A stretch of DNA of 64,000 nucleotides from Brevibacillus fulvus (GTDB lineage: Bacteria; Bacillota; Bacilli; Brevibacillales; Brevibacillaceae). The notes below the pieces were generated by a model. That model ran no database searches and was not told the DNA's origin. It was given only the letters and a program-made list of their open reading frames with translations. How positions within the stretch are numbered: position 1 is the stretch's first letter; each line of letters starts with the position of its first letter. Both the position numbers and the translations under genes were made by a program. Shown piece by piece: positions 11,498-19,686 of this stretch. The stretch is taken from positions 186,001 to 250,000 of the forward strand of contig NZ_JAFBEB010000004.1 in assembly GCF_016908525.1 (NCBI RefSeq), given 5' to 3'.

Positions 11498-12685
11498 CTA
11501 ACTGAAAGAAATATCGAGGATGAGGACGGCGATGTCGTCATTCTGTTTCTTTTGCCGAATCCTCTGACGGATATTTTGCTCAATTGCTTCCACCCGGTCG
11601 TTCTCGCTCTTTTCCTGCGGATAAATCACCTGTGCGAAATGTGACAACCAGTTGGCGGGATTGCCGGCGGCATCGTCCCGCTCCAAATCCAACAAGCCAT
11701 CGGTATAGACGAGCACCGTGCAATCTTCTTCCAACTGTTGTACATCAAGAACATATACGGCTTCCTTTTTCAAGCCCATGCCTATCCCGGCCGAGCATGA
11801 CAACACTTTTTGCTGCGAACGGGAAAAATATAACGGTTCCGGATGTCCGGCCCTGCTCATTTTCAACAGACGATTGACATGATCAAAGACAAGCACAAAC
11901 ATGGTCACAAACGCATGCGCCTTCGCCAAATCTTCATAGAGCAATTCATTGAGCTTTTGCAAGATTTGCTCAGGAGAGTGGCAGCTTTGGGCAACCGACC
12001 GAAAACAACTGCGGATTCCCGTGATCAGCATGCCCGCCGGCAGACCATGCCCGGAGACGTCGGCAACAAGAAAGCAGCTGTATTGCTCATTCATTTTTAC
12101 AAAATCGATATAATCTCCACCCACATAGGTAACGGGCAAGTAAACGACCTTTGCCTGCAAGGAGGGAAGGGTCAATCGCTCGTGCGGAATGAAGGAAGCC
12201 TGAATTTGCCCAGCCATTTGCAGCGCCTGCTGGATTGTTTTGAGTTCCAGCGAAGTCCGTTTTTCGATGCTTTGCAGCAACAGTCCGCGGATATGCAGAG
12301 CAATTGCCTGTACGAGCGCTTGCTCCAATTGTTGCGTTTGCTCGTCCTGGCTCTTCGTCTCTGCCGCCACTTCCACAAGAAACGAGCCATGGTTTGCCTC
12401 CTGGGAAGATTGGCCAAAAAATCGCTCGCGCAAACGGCAGACAGGAACAGTGACCTCCGCAGCTTTACGTTGTTTTTGCAAAATCACTGCGCCGTCCCAA
12501 TCGCTGATCGTGACAGTCAGCGAGGCCAGTCCATGCATTCTTTCATACCAGCCGTTCACCATCTCCTCGATAATATGCGACAGCAGCCCCTTGGACATCA
12601 GATGCGGCGTCGTTGCACTGCTGCCCGCAAAAAGCCTGCCATAATCGTTTTTCCACTTTTCCAACTTTACTCTATACTCATCCAT
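11498..12685 (-). CDS. SpoIIE-type PP2C serine phosphatase (RsbU/RsbP-like)
   Basis: 396 residues. The N-terminal 150 residues are of unknown fold, ending in a helical segment (TQQLEQALVQAIALHIRGLL) that is a plausible linker. The C-terminal PP2C/SpoIIE domain has the metal-binding motifs GGDYID (189-194), DVSGHG (209-214), YTDGLLD and NDDIAVLIL. It would dephosphorylate the STAS protein encoded two genes on. The start chosen is ATG at 12685 with AGGT nearby; the frame is open further upstream to 12799 but without a better site. It begins the three-gene partner-switching unit, divergent from a small membrane-protein gene. Confidence 0.85.
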   Translation of the reverse strand: MDEYRVKLEKWKNDYGRLFAGSSATTPHLMSKGLLSHIIEEMVNGWYERMHGLASLTVTISDWDGAVILQKQRKAAEVTVPVCRLRERFFGQSSQEANHGSFLVEVAAETKSQDEQTQQLEQALVQAIALHIRGLLLQSIEKRTSLELKTIQQALQMAGQIQASFIPHERLTLPSLQAKVVYLPVTYVGGDYIDFVKMNEQYSCFLVADVSGHGLPAGMLITGIRSCFRSVAQSCHSPEQILQKLNELLYEDLAKAHAFVTMFVLVFDHVNRLLKMSRAGHPEPLYFSRSQQKVLSCSAGIGMGLKKEAVYVLDVQQLEEDCTVLVYTDGLLDLERDDAAGNPANWLSHFAQVIYPQEKSENDRVEAIEQNIRQRIRQKKQNDDIAVLILDISFS

Positions 12686-12743
12686 GTCATTATACCTCAG
12701 TCGAATGATCTCGCTTGCCAGAAGAATTTTACTTTCCCTCTCT

Positions 12744-12769
12744 TTTCCCCAAAAAGCGTTGGCTGAAAC
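12744..12769 (-). promoter_or_regulatory. Possible sigma-B-like promoter of the partner-switching genes
   Basis: On the minus strand GTTTCA (12764-12769) and GGGAAA (12744-12749) are 14 bases apart, close to the sigma-B consensus GTTTAA/GGGWAW. The predicted start lies about 50 bases before the PP2C ATG. A TATAAT at 12689-12694 is too close to the start codon and lacks a -35 element. One base of the -35 departs from consensus, and it is not known whether this organism has sigma-B. Confidence 0.35.
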
Positions 12770-12822
12770 TTTCGCGAACATCCCAAGCTCGGGTCGCATA
12801 TGCTGAAACGAGGTGAATGGGC

Positions 12823-13005
12823 ATGAATTTCCGCTGGAAGTACCATCCCACTTATTTGCGTATCAAATTTTTTTGCAGGCAAATTTTGCTTCCTTTGATT
12901 GTATTTCAATTTATCCGCACCATGCTGCTCCCCACGACATTTGACGTTGTGTTGCTCGGTTTGTTGGCGGTCGCTTATGTTGCCATTTATATGGAATGGG
13001 TGTAA
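12823..13005 (+). CDS. Small two-helix membrane protein, unknown
   Basis: 60 residues starting MNFRWKYHPTYLRIKFFCRQ. Two hydrophobic segments are visible (about 21-36, ILLPLIVFQFIRTMLL; about 41-57, FDVVLLGLLAVAYVAIY) with a very basic N-terminus, so an inner-membrane hairpin is likely. The ATG at 12823 is six bases behind GAGGTGA; an ATG at 12817 is too close to that site. It is one of the few plus-strand genes in this half of the window, divergent from the PP2C gene and convergent with ysxE. I recognise no family. The well-formed ribosome-binding site makes it likely to be real. Confidence 0.6.
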   Translation: MNFRWKYHPTYLRIKFFCRQILLPLIVFQFIRTMLLPTTFDVVLLGLLAVAYVAIYMEWV

Positions 13006-13030
13006 CGAAACATTCCGTCGCAAATCAAAC

Positions 13031-13060
13031 AAAAAAACGCCTCAACGATCATTGAGACGT
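13031..13060 (-). terminator. Rho-independent terminator of the spoVID-ysxE unit
   Basis: A hairpin of nine pairs with one G-T wobble (ACGCCTCAA at 13037-13045 with TTGAGACGT at 13052-13060) is followed in the minus direction by seven T. It lies eight bases after the ysxE stop and may also limit plus-strand transcription from the small membrane-protein gene. Confidence 0.85.
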
Positions 13061-13068
13061 CTTCCCCG

Positions 13069-14052
13069 TTAAAATGTATGCCGTATCCAGCGACTCATCC
13101 GCATAAAACGGTCGATATCTTTTTCAAAGCGGTTGACGGCGTATAATTCGCTCCATCCCTGCTTCTGCAGGTAGTAGCCCTCGATATCCCGCATGATCCG
13201 CTCCGGATAATGGAGAAAAATCGCCAGCAAGTCTGTTTCCTCCGGGCGCAGCGGAAAAATGTTGGTATATTGTTCGAACAAGCGCGAAGCTTCCTCTTCA
13301 TCGCCAATTTGCTGAAAATAGGTTCGGTAATACAAGGTAAGATCTCGGGTAGGCGTATCATAGCGTGCCCGGTCGAAATTGATCAGACGGGCGCTTCCCG
13401 TACGATCGAGCAGCAAGTGAGGCGGGTAAGGCGAACCGTGATTGATCGACAGCCGGAAATGCGCGTGCGTCCTGTGCCGTTCTTTCCATTCCCGCAACAA
13501 TTGAATGGATGTAGCCGCCGCTTCGGCAAGGAAAGGTTCATTGGCCAGAAAGACAACATCGACCGGTGATGGATAGGTGCGTCCACGGGCAATCTCCAGA
13601 CAGTTTTTCATTTGTTCCAGCCACTGGGTCCATTTGGCCAGCATTGATTCAATCAGCGGTTCCACCTGACGCGGATCATCAAAGCGATAGTTTTGCGAGA
13701 GCTGATGCAGTTCCGCCAGCCGTCTGGCCATCAGTTCCGGCCATTGGGCAAGAGGCACTTGTTGCGGCAGCCACGCCGTCAGGTAGTATGTCGATTCCCC
13801 GCGTTGGACAAACGGTTCATTATACTTGGTCAAAGCCGGAAGCACTGCACCATCCCAACCGCGTTGGTGCAAATGATGCAGTGCATTGCCGACAAAAGCA
13901 AGACGATTGGCGGGAGCCGTTGACCGCTTGCAAACGAATGAACCGTATGGTGTCATCGCTTTGTATACATTCGGCTGCTTGATCACCTCGATGGTTTGCG
14001 CAAACATATCATATTCTTGAAACAAGGGATAAATATCATCAAATTTGCTCAC
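13069..14052 (-). CDS. ysxE: YsxE-like spore coat protein (degenerate CotS/aminoglycoside-kinase fold)
   Basis: 327 residues with the CotS/YsxE kinase-like fold. The region equivalent to the catalytic loop reads NHGSPYPPHLLL instead of HGD-type loops, and the DFG-equivalent is INFDRARYDTPTRDL, so the catalytic and metal-binding aspartates are not in standard form. In B. subtilis ysxE follows spoVID and encodes a SafA/SpoVID-dependent coat protein. The GTG at 14052 lies inside the end of the upstream gene (14-base overlap), with a weak ribosome-binding site, suggesting coupling. A structural rather than enzymatic role is likely. Confidence 0.82.
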   Translation of the reverse strand: MSKFDDIYPLFQEYDMFAQTIEVIKQPNVYKAMTPYGSFVCKRSTAPANRLAFVGNALHHLHQRGWDGAVLPALTKYNEPFVQRGESTYYLTAWLPQQVPLAQWPELMARRLAELHQLSQNYRFDDPRQVEPLIESMLAKWTQWLEQMKNCLEIARGRTYPSPVDVVFLANEPFLAEAAATSIQLLREWKERHRTHAHFRLSINHGSPYPPHLLLDRTGSARLINFDRARYDTPTRDLTLYYRTYFQQIGDEEEASRLFEQYTNIFPLRPEETDLLAIFLHYPERIMRDIEGYYLQKQGWSELYAVNRFEKDIDRFMRMSRWIRHTF

Positions 14053-15043
14053 CTGTCTTCACGCCCCTTGTCCGTTCTGCCCGATAGGCAAGTTGCACAA
14101 TCATCTGATCCCATGCGCACTGTCGCTCTAGCACCGCCTGCAAATCGTCAGCCCAAGTGTCGGCGACGGCTCCGCTGATGACGACAGCGGCAGATTTTTG
14201 AAGTTGCTCCCAAACCTCCCGCGGATAGACCAATAACGCGATGATCAGTTTGTATTCATCATAACGCAGCGGTCTGATCGTTTCATAACCATCCAAAAAA
14301 GCGGAGACGAGTTCCATTGAGCCGCTTTGCACATAAAGCTCCCGCAAAAAGCTGGCGACATCCCGGTGCTGAATAGAGATTGGTGTCCGATTGAACCCTC
14401 GCAAGTAAGGCTTTCCTTCCACCAAGCACCAATTGTGAATCCCCAGCTGTCGATGGCTGACGATCAGCCCTTCTGGATCCAGCTCCAGTTGTTGCAGCAA
14501 TTCCACACATTTCTCCATACGTTCCCGCAGCGGCCTGAATTGTTCCAACAACCAGGCAGCCCCCCGATTGGATTGGACCGCTATGAGCTCATCTTGCAAA
14601 TCGGCCGCCCGTTTTGCCTCAGCGATCGCCATCAGCTGTTCTTTCGCCAGCAGATCAACCGGAAAAAACTGTTGGGTTTCCTTGAGAATGAGATGCAGAT
14701 GAGCGATTCGTTGACCCGTATCTTGAACAAGCGCAGTGGAAAGTTGAAAAGGCTGAGCCCCTTCCAGATGGTCAACGAGGACGAATCCCAGTTTTTCTGC
14801 CACGACAAATGGTTTGGCATCGCGGGTACGGATAAACCGTTCGACTTCCCGAATGCCAGCCCGGGCGAGCCGTTCGCGCCATTCAAAGGACCATTTTAAC
14901 AAATCAACGCGCGGCCAGATTTGCAATTGTTTCCGGCCACGGTTTGTTTCCAGCAAATAATAATCATCGACTTGTTTGATCTGAATGACCCGGGCCTTAT
15001 AGTTTTTTAAAACAGAGCGGAGATCGACTCTTACGCTGTTCAA
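14039..15043 (-). CDS. Second CotS/YsxE-type kinase-like coat protein
   Basis: 334 residues; same overall plan as YsxE. The catalytic-loop equivalent is SHRQLGIHNWCLV and the metal-loop equivalent is RGFNRTPISIQHRD, so both active-site acidic residues appear replaced. The start is TTG at 15043, 20 bases behind the spoVID stop, with GAAGGGGTG just upstream; the frame extends further upstream only by overlapping spoVID. It is between spoVID and ysxE, a place that holds no gene in B. subtilis, so it probably arose by tandem duplication of a ysxE-like gene. A coat function is inferred from context. Confidence 0.7.
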   Translation of the reverse strand: MNSVRVDLRSVLKNYKARVIQIKQVDDYYLLETNRGRKQLQIWPRVDLLKWSFEWRERLARAGIREVERFIRTRDAKPFVVAEKLGFVLVDHLEGAQPFQLSTALVQDTGQRIAHLHLILKETQQFFPVDLLAKEQLMAIAEAKRAADLQDELIAVQSNRGAAWLLEQFRPLRERMEKCVELLQQLELDPEGLIVSHRQLGIHNWCLVEGKPYLRGFNRTPISIQHRDVASFLRELYVQSGSMELVSAFLDGYETIRPLRYDEYKLIIALLVYPREVWEQLQKSAAVVISGAVADTWADDLQAVLERQCAWDQMIVQLAYRAERTRGVKTGEQI

Positions 15044-15062
15044 TATGGCCCACCCCTTCGCC

Positions 15063-16757
15063 TTATTGAGGGATGTAGAGGATTTGGCCCTCTTCAAGTC
15101 TGTCCGATGCCAAACGGTTGACTTCCAAAATTTTGGAGACCGGCAAAGCGTAACGCGAAGCGATCGTTTCCAATGTTTCATTGCGTTGAACAATACATAA
15201 GCGCATTTTGCTAAAGCGTTCCTCATTTGATTTGACAAATGAGCTTAAATTGCTGACAGCTTCCGCGGTTGACGGACTGGCGGACTGGGCGGACGGATCG
15301 GATTCCCCCTCGGCTTGCGCTTGTTGTTGCGGTTCGGTTGTCGCTTGCGCACGTCTGCTGCCGGAGAAAATCGAGGTTAGATTGAGCGACTCTTTCGCTT
15401 CTGCAGAAGCCTTGGAACTGATCGCCACTTTTAATTCCTTTTTTTCCGCAATTGTTTCCTCGAGTGCGGCCGTCTGATCGTCCACGGCAGCGAGTGTTTC
15501 CGCAGCCTCCGCTTGTTCTGCCGCTTCGCGCATTTCTTCCGCTTCCAGGGCGGCCATAATCTGTTCGGCTTCCTCCGCTTCAGCGGCTGCTTCGGCAGTC
15601 TGGTCGCTGTTGGCGGTTGCCTCCGCCGTCACCGGGACGCTGTCAGCAGTCATTTGCGCGGGCTCAACTGTCTCCTCCGCCTGGACATCATCGTCTTTCG
15701 CTCGCACCGGCTCTATGTTTCGTGCCGGCTCTATGCTTCGTGCCGGCTCTGCGTTTTGTACCGGATCTGCGTATTCTCTCCGCTCTGTCTGTTCAGCCGA
15801 TCCCACGTTGTCTGCCGAGTTCCACGCCTGTTCCGCTTCATTCGCGTCCTCTGCCGAATAGTTTGCATGGATAGCCCGATCAGCAGGATCTGAAAAGTTT
15901 GCCGGTTCAACGTTCGCTTGTTGACCCGGCTGTGAACTTTCTCGATTGCTGGGTAGCGAGTCGGAAGCAAAGCTGATGTCGCCAAAACGCTCTTGTCGAT
16001 CGTTCCGCTCCTCCTGCTGCGCTTCTGAGTTCGATTGGGCAGCAAACCCGTTCATAACGGGAAAGTTCAACTGATTGCCCCCGCTGTAATAAGGAGCAGG
16101 GATATGAATGCCGGACTCGTCGGATTGTTCCTGATAGCGGGACTGTTGCTGATCCAATTCCTGTTCAATCGCTGTCAATTTCCGTTCAATATCCTCCAGC
16201 GAAGTTATTTGCCGCTCCGCTTGTTGTTCATCGGCAACATGGACGAATTCCCATTCTTCCGCTGGTGCCGTTTCCGTTGCTTTTGGAGTTTCCTCGCGCA
16301 AACGGATGCCGGCAATCTTCAACTCCGCCATGATTTTCAGCTGATTGGCACTTTCCACTTGGTAGTCAAAACCGTCAATGATGGCATAAACATTTTCCAG
16401 CAACTCGATTCGCTTCACCGGTATGGAAATATTGACCGGTATCCGATGGGAGATTGCCAATTCAGACTGAAACAGGAAATCGCTTGTCTGATTTTGTTCT
16501 ATTGAAAAGGGGCTGAAATGAAGAGCCGAAACCAAGGTATCCGATCCGCCCGCTTCCCCTTTATTGGCGCTCCTCGTCGGCTCATATTTGCCATTCAAAT
16601 GCAACCAACCGGTAATGGAAATTTCTTCGCTTCCTTGGATGATTTCCACTACTGGCAACAATTCCAACTCTTTCAATTGCGCAATACCAGCTTTATCCGA
16701 TGAAAGGAAAACCGTCTCTTTAATATGAAACGAAAGTAAGTCATCCTGAAAAGCCAC
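15063..16757 (-). CDS. spoVID: Spore coat morphogenetic protein SpoVID
   Basis: 564 residues. The N-terminal ~150 residues match the SpoVID N domain (SFHIKETVFLSSDKAGIAQL, ELLPVVEIIQGSEEI), which drives coat encasement. The middle (about 180-480) is very acidic, low in complexity and rich in E, A, Q and S. The C-terminal LysM domain (about 518-564, VQRNETLETIASRYALPVSK) would bind cortex peptidoglycan or lipid II. The start is GTG at 16757, behind AAAGGAGGAG. It heads the coat unit ahead of the second kinase-like gene and ysxE. Length is close to the B. subtilis protein. Four 18-base tandem repeats lie in the acidic region. Confidence 0.92.
   Translation of the reverse strand: MAFQDDLLSFHIKETVFLSSDKAGIAQLKELELLPVVEIIQGSEEISITGWLHLNGKYEPTRSANKGEAGGSDTLVSALHFSPFSIEQNQTSDFLFQSELAISHRIPVNISIPVKRIELLENVYAIIDGFDYQVESANQLKIMAELKIAGIRLREETPKATETAPAEEWEFVHVADEQQAERQITSLEDIERKLTAIEQELDQQQSRYQEQSDESGIHIPAPYYSGGNQLNFPVMNGFAAQSNSEAQQEERNDRQERFGDISFASDSLPSNRESSQPGQQANVEPANFSDPADRAIHANYSAEDANEAEQAWNSADNVGSAEQTERREYADPVQNAEPARSIEPARNIEPVRAKDDDVQAEETVEPAQMTADSVPVTAEATANSDQTAEAAAEAEEAEQIMAALEAEEMREAAEQAEAAETLAAVDDQTAALEETIAEKKELKVAISSKASAEAKESLNLTSIFSGSRRAQATTEPQQQAQAEGESDPSAQSASPSTAEAVSNLSSFVKSNEERFSKMRLCIVQRNETLETIASRYALPVSKILEVNRLASDRLEEGQILYIPQ
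15703..15774 (-). repeat. Four 18-bp tandem repeats inside spoVID
   Basis: Four consecutive 18-base units begin at 15703, 15721, 15739 and 15757. Units 2 and 3 share CGTGCCGGCTCT. They encode the hexapeptides YADPVQ, NAEPAR, SIEPAR and NIEPVR in the disordered acidic part of SpoVID. The repeats keep the reading frame, so copy number could vary without breaking the gene. Confidence 0.9.
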
Positions 16758-16848
16758 GTTTGCTCCTCCTTTCGAGTACAGAACATTTCTCTATACTTTA
16801 TGGACAGAAGCGCAAAAAAAGAACTGCTCTTTCCGGCCAGAACGCAAC

Positions 16849-16875
16849 AAAAAAAGAGCACTCTGCAGTGCTCTT
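16849..16875 (-). terminator. Rho-independent terminator of the 5'-nucleotidase gene
   Basis: AAGAGCACT (16854-16862) and its complement (16867-16875) form a nine-pair stem with a four-base loop. In the minus direction a run of seven T follows. It separates the nucleotidase gene from spoVID. Confidence 0.9.
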
Positions 16876-16889
16876 TCGTTTCGGGCCGC

Positions 16890-18761
16890 TTATTTCAGTT
16901 CGGTAATGCGTCCGTCTGTTTTCAAATTCAAGCTTTTCAGATTCATAATTTCTTCTTCCAGCAGATTGTAAATGGTAAAGCCGGTATTGAACGCCGGTTT
17001 GTTCAGCGTTTCATAGCCATCTCCGCCTACTGCCATAAAGTCGTTGGTGGCCACTTTATACGTCTTTTTCAAATCAAGCGGCTGACCGCCTACTTTTACT
17101 TCGACTACCCGTTGGCCGACCGGTTTTTTCGGATCAAAGGTAAAAGAAAGGCCGCTTACTTGCGGGAAGCGTCCAGCCCCTTGCTCAATTTGGCTGACGC
17201 CGTTTTCCAGCGCTTGTTTGATTTCCTCGCCTGTCGCTTCGATCACGACCAACGTATTCGGGAAAGGAACGAGTGAGTACAAATCTTTTTTGGTGATATC
17301 GCCCGCCTTGATTTGGGTGCGGATGCCGCCAGAGTTGGTAATGGCCAGATCGGCTTCATGACCGGCGATCGATTGTGTCCGTTTCAGCAGCACATCAGCG
17401 ATAAAATCGCCAATGTTGGTTTCCTGTTTGCGCACGAGCTCACGGTCGCCATCAAGATCAGTTTCCGTTTTGGCGATCACAACATTCATCGCTTCGTCGA
17501 CTTTAGCAACGATCTCTTTCACCATTTGCTCGATTTCCGGATCAGCTTTGACCGCCTCATCGTATTCCAGCAGTCCGCCGCTAAATCCGACCAGTTCCTT
17601 GCCATAGTAGTACAAGTCTGCCCGGCCCAATGATTTGCCGTATTCCCAGTCCTGTACGATGTAAGTACCATTGACCAGCTCAGGCGTTCGCAGCGGGGTA
17701 TGCGAGTGACCGCCAACGATCAAATCGATGCCATTAACATTTTTGGCAATTTCCCGGTCTACGTCAATGCCCACATGGGAAACGACGACCACATGGTCAG
17801 CCTGTTTTTTCAGTTCGGGAACCAAAGCTTTGGCCACCTCGACCGGACTTTTGAAGGTAAGCCCTTTGACGTTGTCCGGGTGGGTCAAAACAGCCGTCTC
17901 TTCCGTAACAAAACCGAGGAACGCAAATTTTTGTCCACCGATTTCAGCGGAATAAGTAGGAACAAGCAAATTGGTTCCGTCCAGCTTATACACATTGGCG
18001 TTGATAATCGGATACTGCAATTGATCGCGCAGCTTCAGCAACTGCTCGTAGCCAAAATCAAACTCGTGATTGCCGGCTGTCATCACATCATAGTCCAACG
18101 CATTGAGGATTGGCAAAATGGATTCGCCTTTGAATTGGTTCACGAAGACGGTTCCCTGGAAAGTGTCCCCGGCATCAAGCAACAGGAAATTTTTGTTCTC
18201 TGCTCGCCATTGTTTGATCAATGTCGCAATTTTCGCATAGCCAAACTCTTTGTTGGACGAGCTTTCCTCGATATGGCCATGCGTATCATTGGTATGGCCG
18301 ATTGTAATGTGTGTCGTCAAGGCATCGCCAAGAGCCTGAAAGAATTCGCCGCGGGTGACTTGCGCTTTCTCGTCCAGTTGCAGCATATAGCCGACTTTTT
18401 TGGCCAACTCGGTTACTTTCGCAGCGGAGAGCAGTTGGCTTGGGTTTTGCATATCCGCATCGCTAACAGCCCCTTGCTGTTTTGCCCATTGCAGATAAGG
18501 CGCAGCCCAGTTGCTGCCGGTTGCGGCCGGTTCCGGTTTGAATCCTTTCGCTTTGGCCAAGGTGGTCACGACTTCCGCCAAAGTAATATTGCGGTCAAGA
18601 TAGAGCTGGCCGTCTGCGCTGGCATTGACGATCGCCTTCTTCACCATCCAATCGACATGTTTCACCGGCTGCAGCGGTGCGGCCAAAACAGAACTTGCCC
18701 AAACGGAAGAAGCCAAAATCCCCGTCAACAGGGCCATGATTGTCCGATTCATTTTTTTCAA
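16890..18761 (-). CDS. Secreted 5'-nucleotidase / UshA family with SLH-like N-terminus
   Basis: 623 residues. A signal peptide (MNRTIMALLTGILASSVWAS, cleavage near VLAAP) is followed by two weak S-layer-homology-like stretches (about 30-140, ITLAEVVTTLAKAKGF and VTRGEFFQALGDALT). Next come the calcineurin-like metal sites GHTNDTHGH, LLDAGDTFQG, GNHEFDFG and GGHSHT. The 5'-nucleotidase C-terminal domain starts near 430 (NSGGIRTQI, NDFMAVGGDG). It would hydrolyse extracellular nucleotides at the wall surface. The start is TTG at 18761, eight bases behind AAGGGGG; the ATG at 18782 precedes that site. The gene is monocistronic: a terminator follows it. Confidence 0.9.
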   Translation of the reverse strand: MKKMNRTIMALLTGILASSVWASSVLAAPLQPVKHVDWMVKKAIVNASADGQLYLDRNITLAEVVTTLAKAKGFKPEPAATGSNWAAPYLQWAKQQGAVSDADMQNPSQLLSAAKVTELAKKVGYMLQLDEKAQVTRGEFFQALGDALTTHITIGHTNDTHGHIEESSSNKEFGYAKIATLIKQWRAENKNFLLLDAGDTFQGTVFVNQFKGESILPILNALDYDVMTAGNHEFDFGYEQLLKLRDQLQYPIINANVYKLDGTNLLVPTYSAEIGGQKFAFLGFVTEETAVLTHPDNVKGLTFKSPVEVAKALVPELKKQADHVVVVSHVGIDVDREIAKNVNGIDLIVGGHSHTPLRTPELVNGTYIVQDWEYGKSLGRADLYYYGKELVGFSGGLLEYDEAVKADPEIEQMVKEIVAKVDEAMNVVIAKTETDLDGDRELVRKQETNIGDFIADVLLKRTQSIAGHEADLAITNSGGIRTQIKAGDITKKDLYSLVPFPNTLVVIEATGEEIKQALENGVSQIEQGAGRFPQVSGLSFTFDPKKPVGQRVVEVKVGGQPLDLKKTYKVATNDFMAVGGDGYETLNKPAFNTGFTIYNLLEEEIMNLKSLNLKTDGRITELK

Positions 18762-18867
18762 TGCATGTTCCCCCTTAATCATTTTTTAATAAGTTCACCG
18801 TTAGTATAGCAAAAATTTCATATTTTTTCTGAAAGATTACCATAAATTAATAGAATTCTTACAACTA

Positions 18868-19686
18868 TTAGTCCGCCCGCAGCTTTTCCGTCCGAAATGC
18901 CTGGCTGAATTGTTCCACCGTAACCGTCGTCTGGCTTAACTGCAATGCCTGGCCAAGCCGGACCAAACCGGGTGCCTTGACTCCAGCTTGCCGCAGCCAA
19001 TCATCATTGGCAAAAACAAGCGCGGGCGGCCCGTCGGCAATCACGCCACCTCTGGCCAACAATACGATTCGCTCACAATAGCGGGCGGCGAATTCCATAT
19101 CGTGCAAGATAGCGATCACTGTTTTGCCTTCCGCTTTCAATTCGGACATGATTTGCCCGATCCGGCGCAACCCTTGCTGGTCCTGCGCAATCGTCGGCTC
19201 GTCAAAGATGATCGCTTCCGGATTCATCGCCAGAATCGAGGCAATGCCGATGCGTTTACGGGCTGCATAGCTCAGATCATAAGGATTCTCCTTCTCCACA
19301 TCGCTTAAATCGAGCGCTGCCAAAGCTGCCAGGGCGCGTTCCTTCGCTTCCGCGGGGGATTGACCGATCTGCAACGGGCCAAACATCACTTCATCCAATA
19401 CGCTGCTTTTAAAAATCTGCTCATCCGGATTTTGAAAAATCATCCCTACATGACGGGCGATCTCGGCAGCGCTGTACTGGCGTGTATCGCGGCCGCCGAT
19501 TTTGATCCGTCCGGCCGTCGGCTTCAACAGCCCTTTGAGCAATTTCATCAGCGTTGTTTTGCCCGCACCATTCTCTCCCAGAACGGCCGTCACACCGGGA
19601 GCGAAGGCGATGGACAGTTGATTCAATACGTTCATTCCCGGTTCATATGCAAACGAGACTTGCTCAACCTCGATAAGCTTGTTCAT
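18868..19686 (-). CDS. ECF transporter ATPase, second subunit (atypical signature)
   Basis: 272-residue ABC ATPase of the energy-coupling-factor class. Walker A is GENGAGKTT, Q-loop FQNPDEQIF, Walker B AIIFDEPT, and the switch His is in ILHDMEF. The signature motif reads LSYAARKRIG instead of LSGGQ, so one composite ATP site is probably impaired, a feature seen in some paired ATPases. The ATG at 19686 overlaps the preceding ATPase gene by 23 bases. It is the last gene of the S-T-A-A' set; the family energises vitamin or metal uptake at the membrane. Confidence 0.87.
   Translation of the reverse strand: MNKLIEVEQVSFAYEPGMNVLNQLSIAFAPGVTAVLGENGAGKTTLMKLLKGLLKPTAGRIKIGGRDTRQYSAAEIARHVGMIFQNPDEQIFKSSVLDEVMFGPLQIGQSPAEAKERALAALAALDLSDVEKENPYDLSYAARKRIGIASILAMNPEAIIFDEPTIAQDQQGLRRIGQIMSELKAEGKTVIAILHDMEFAARYCERIVLLARGGVIADGPPALVFANDDWLRQAGVKAPGLVRLGQALQLSQTTVTVEQFSQAFRTEKLRAD

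Noticed and set aside
12689-12694. TATAAT directly before the PP2C start codon
   Set aside because: It would put the transcription start inside the ATG, and no -35 element lies at the right distance.
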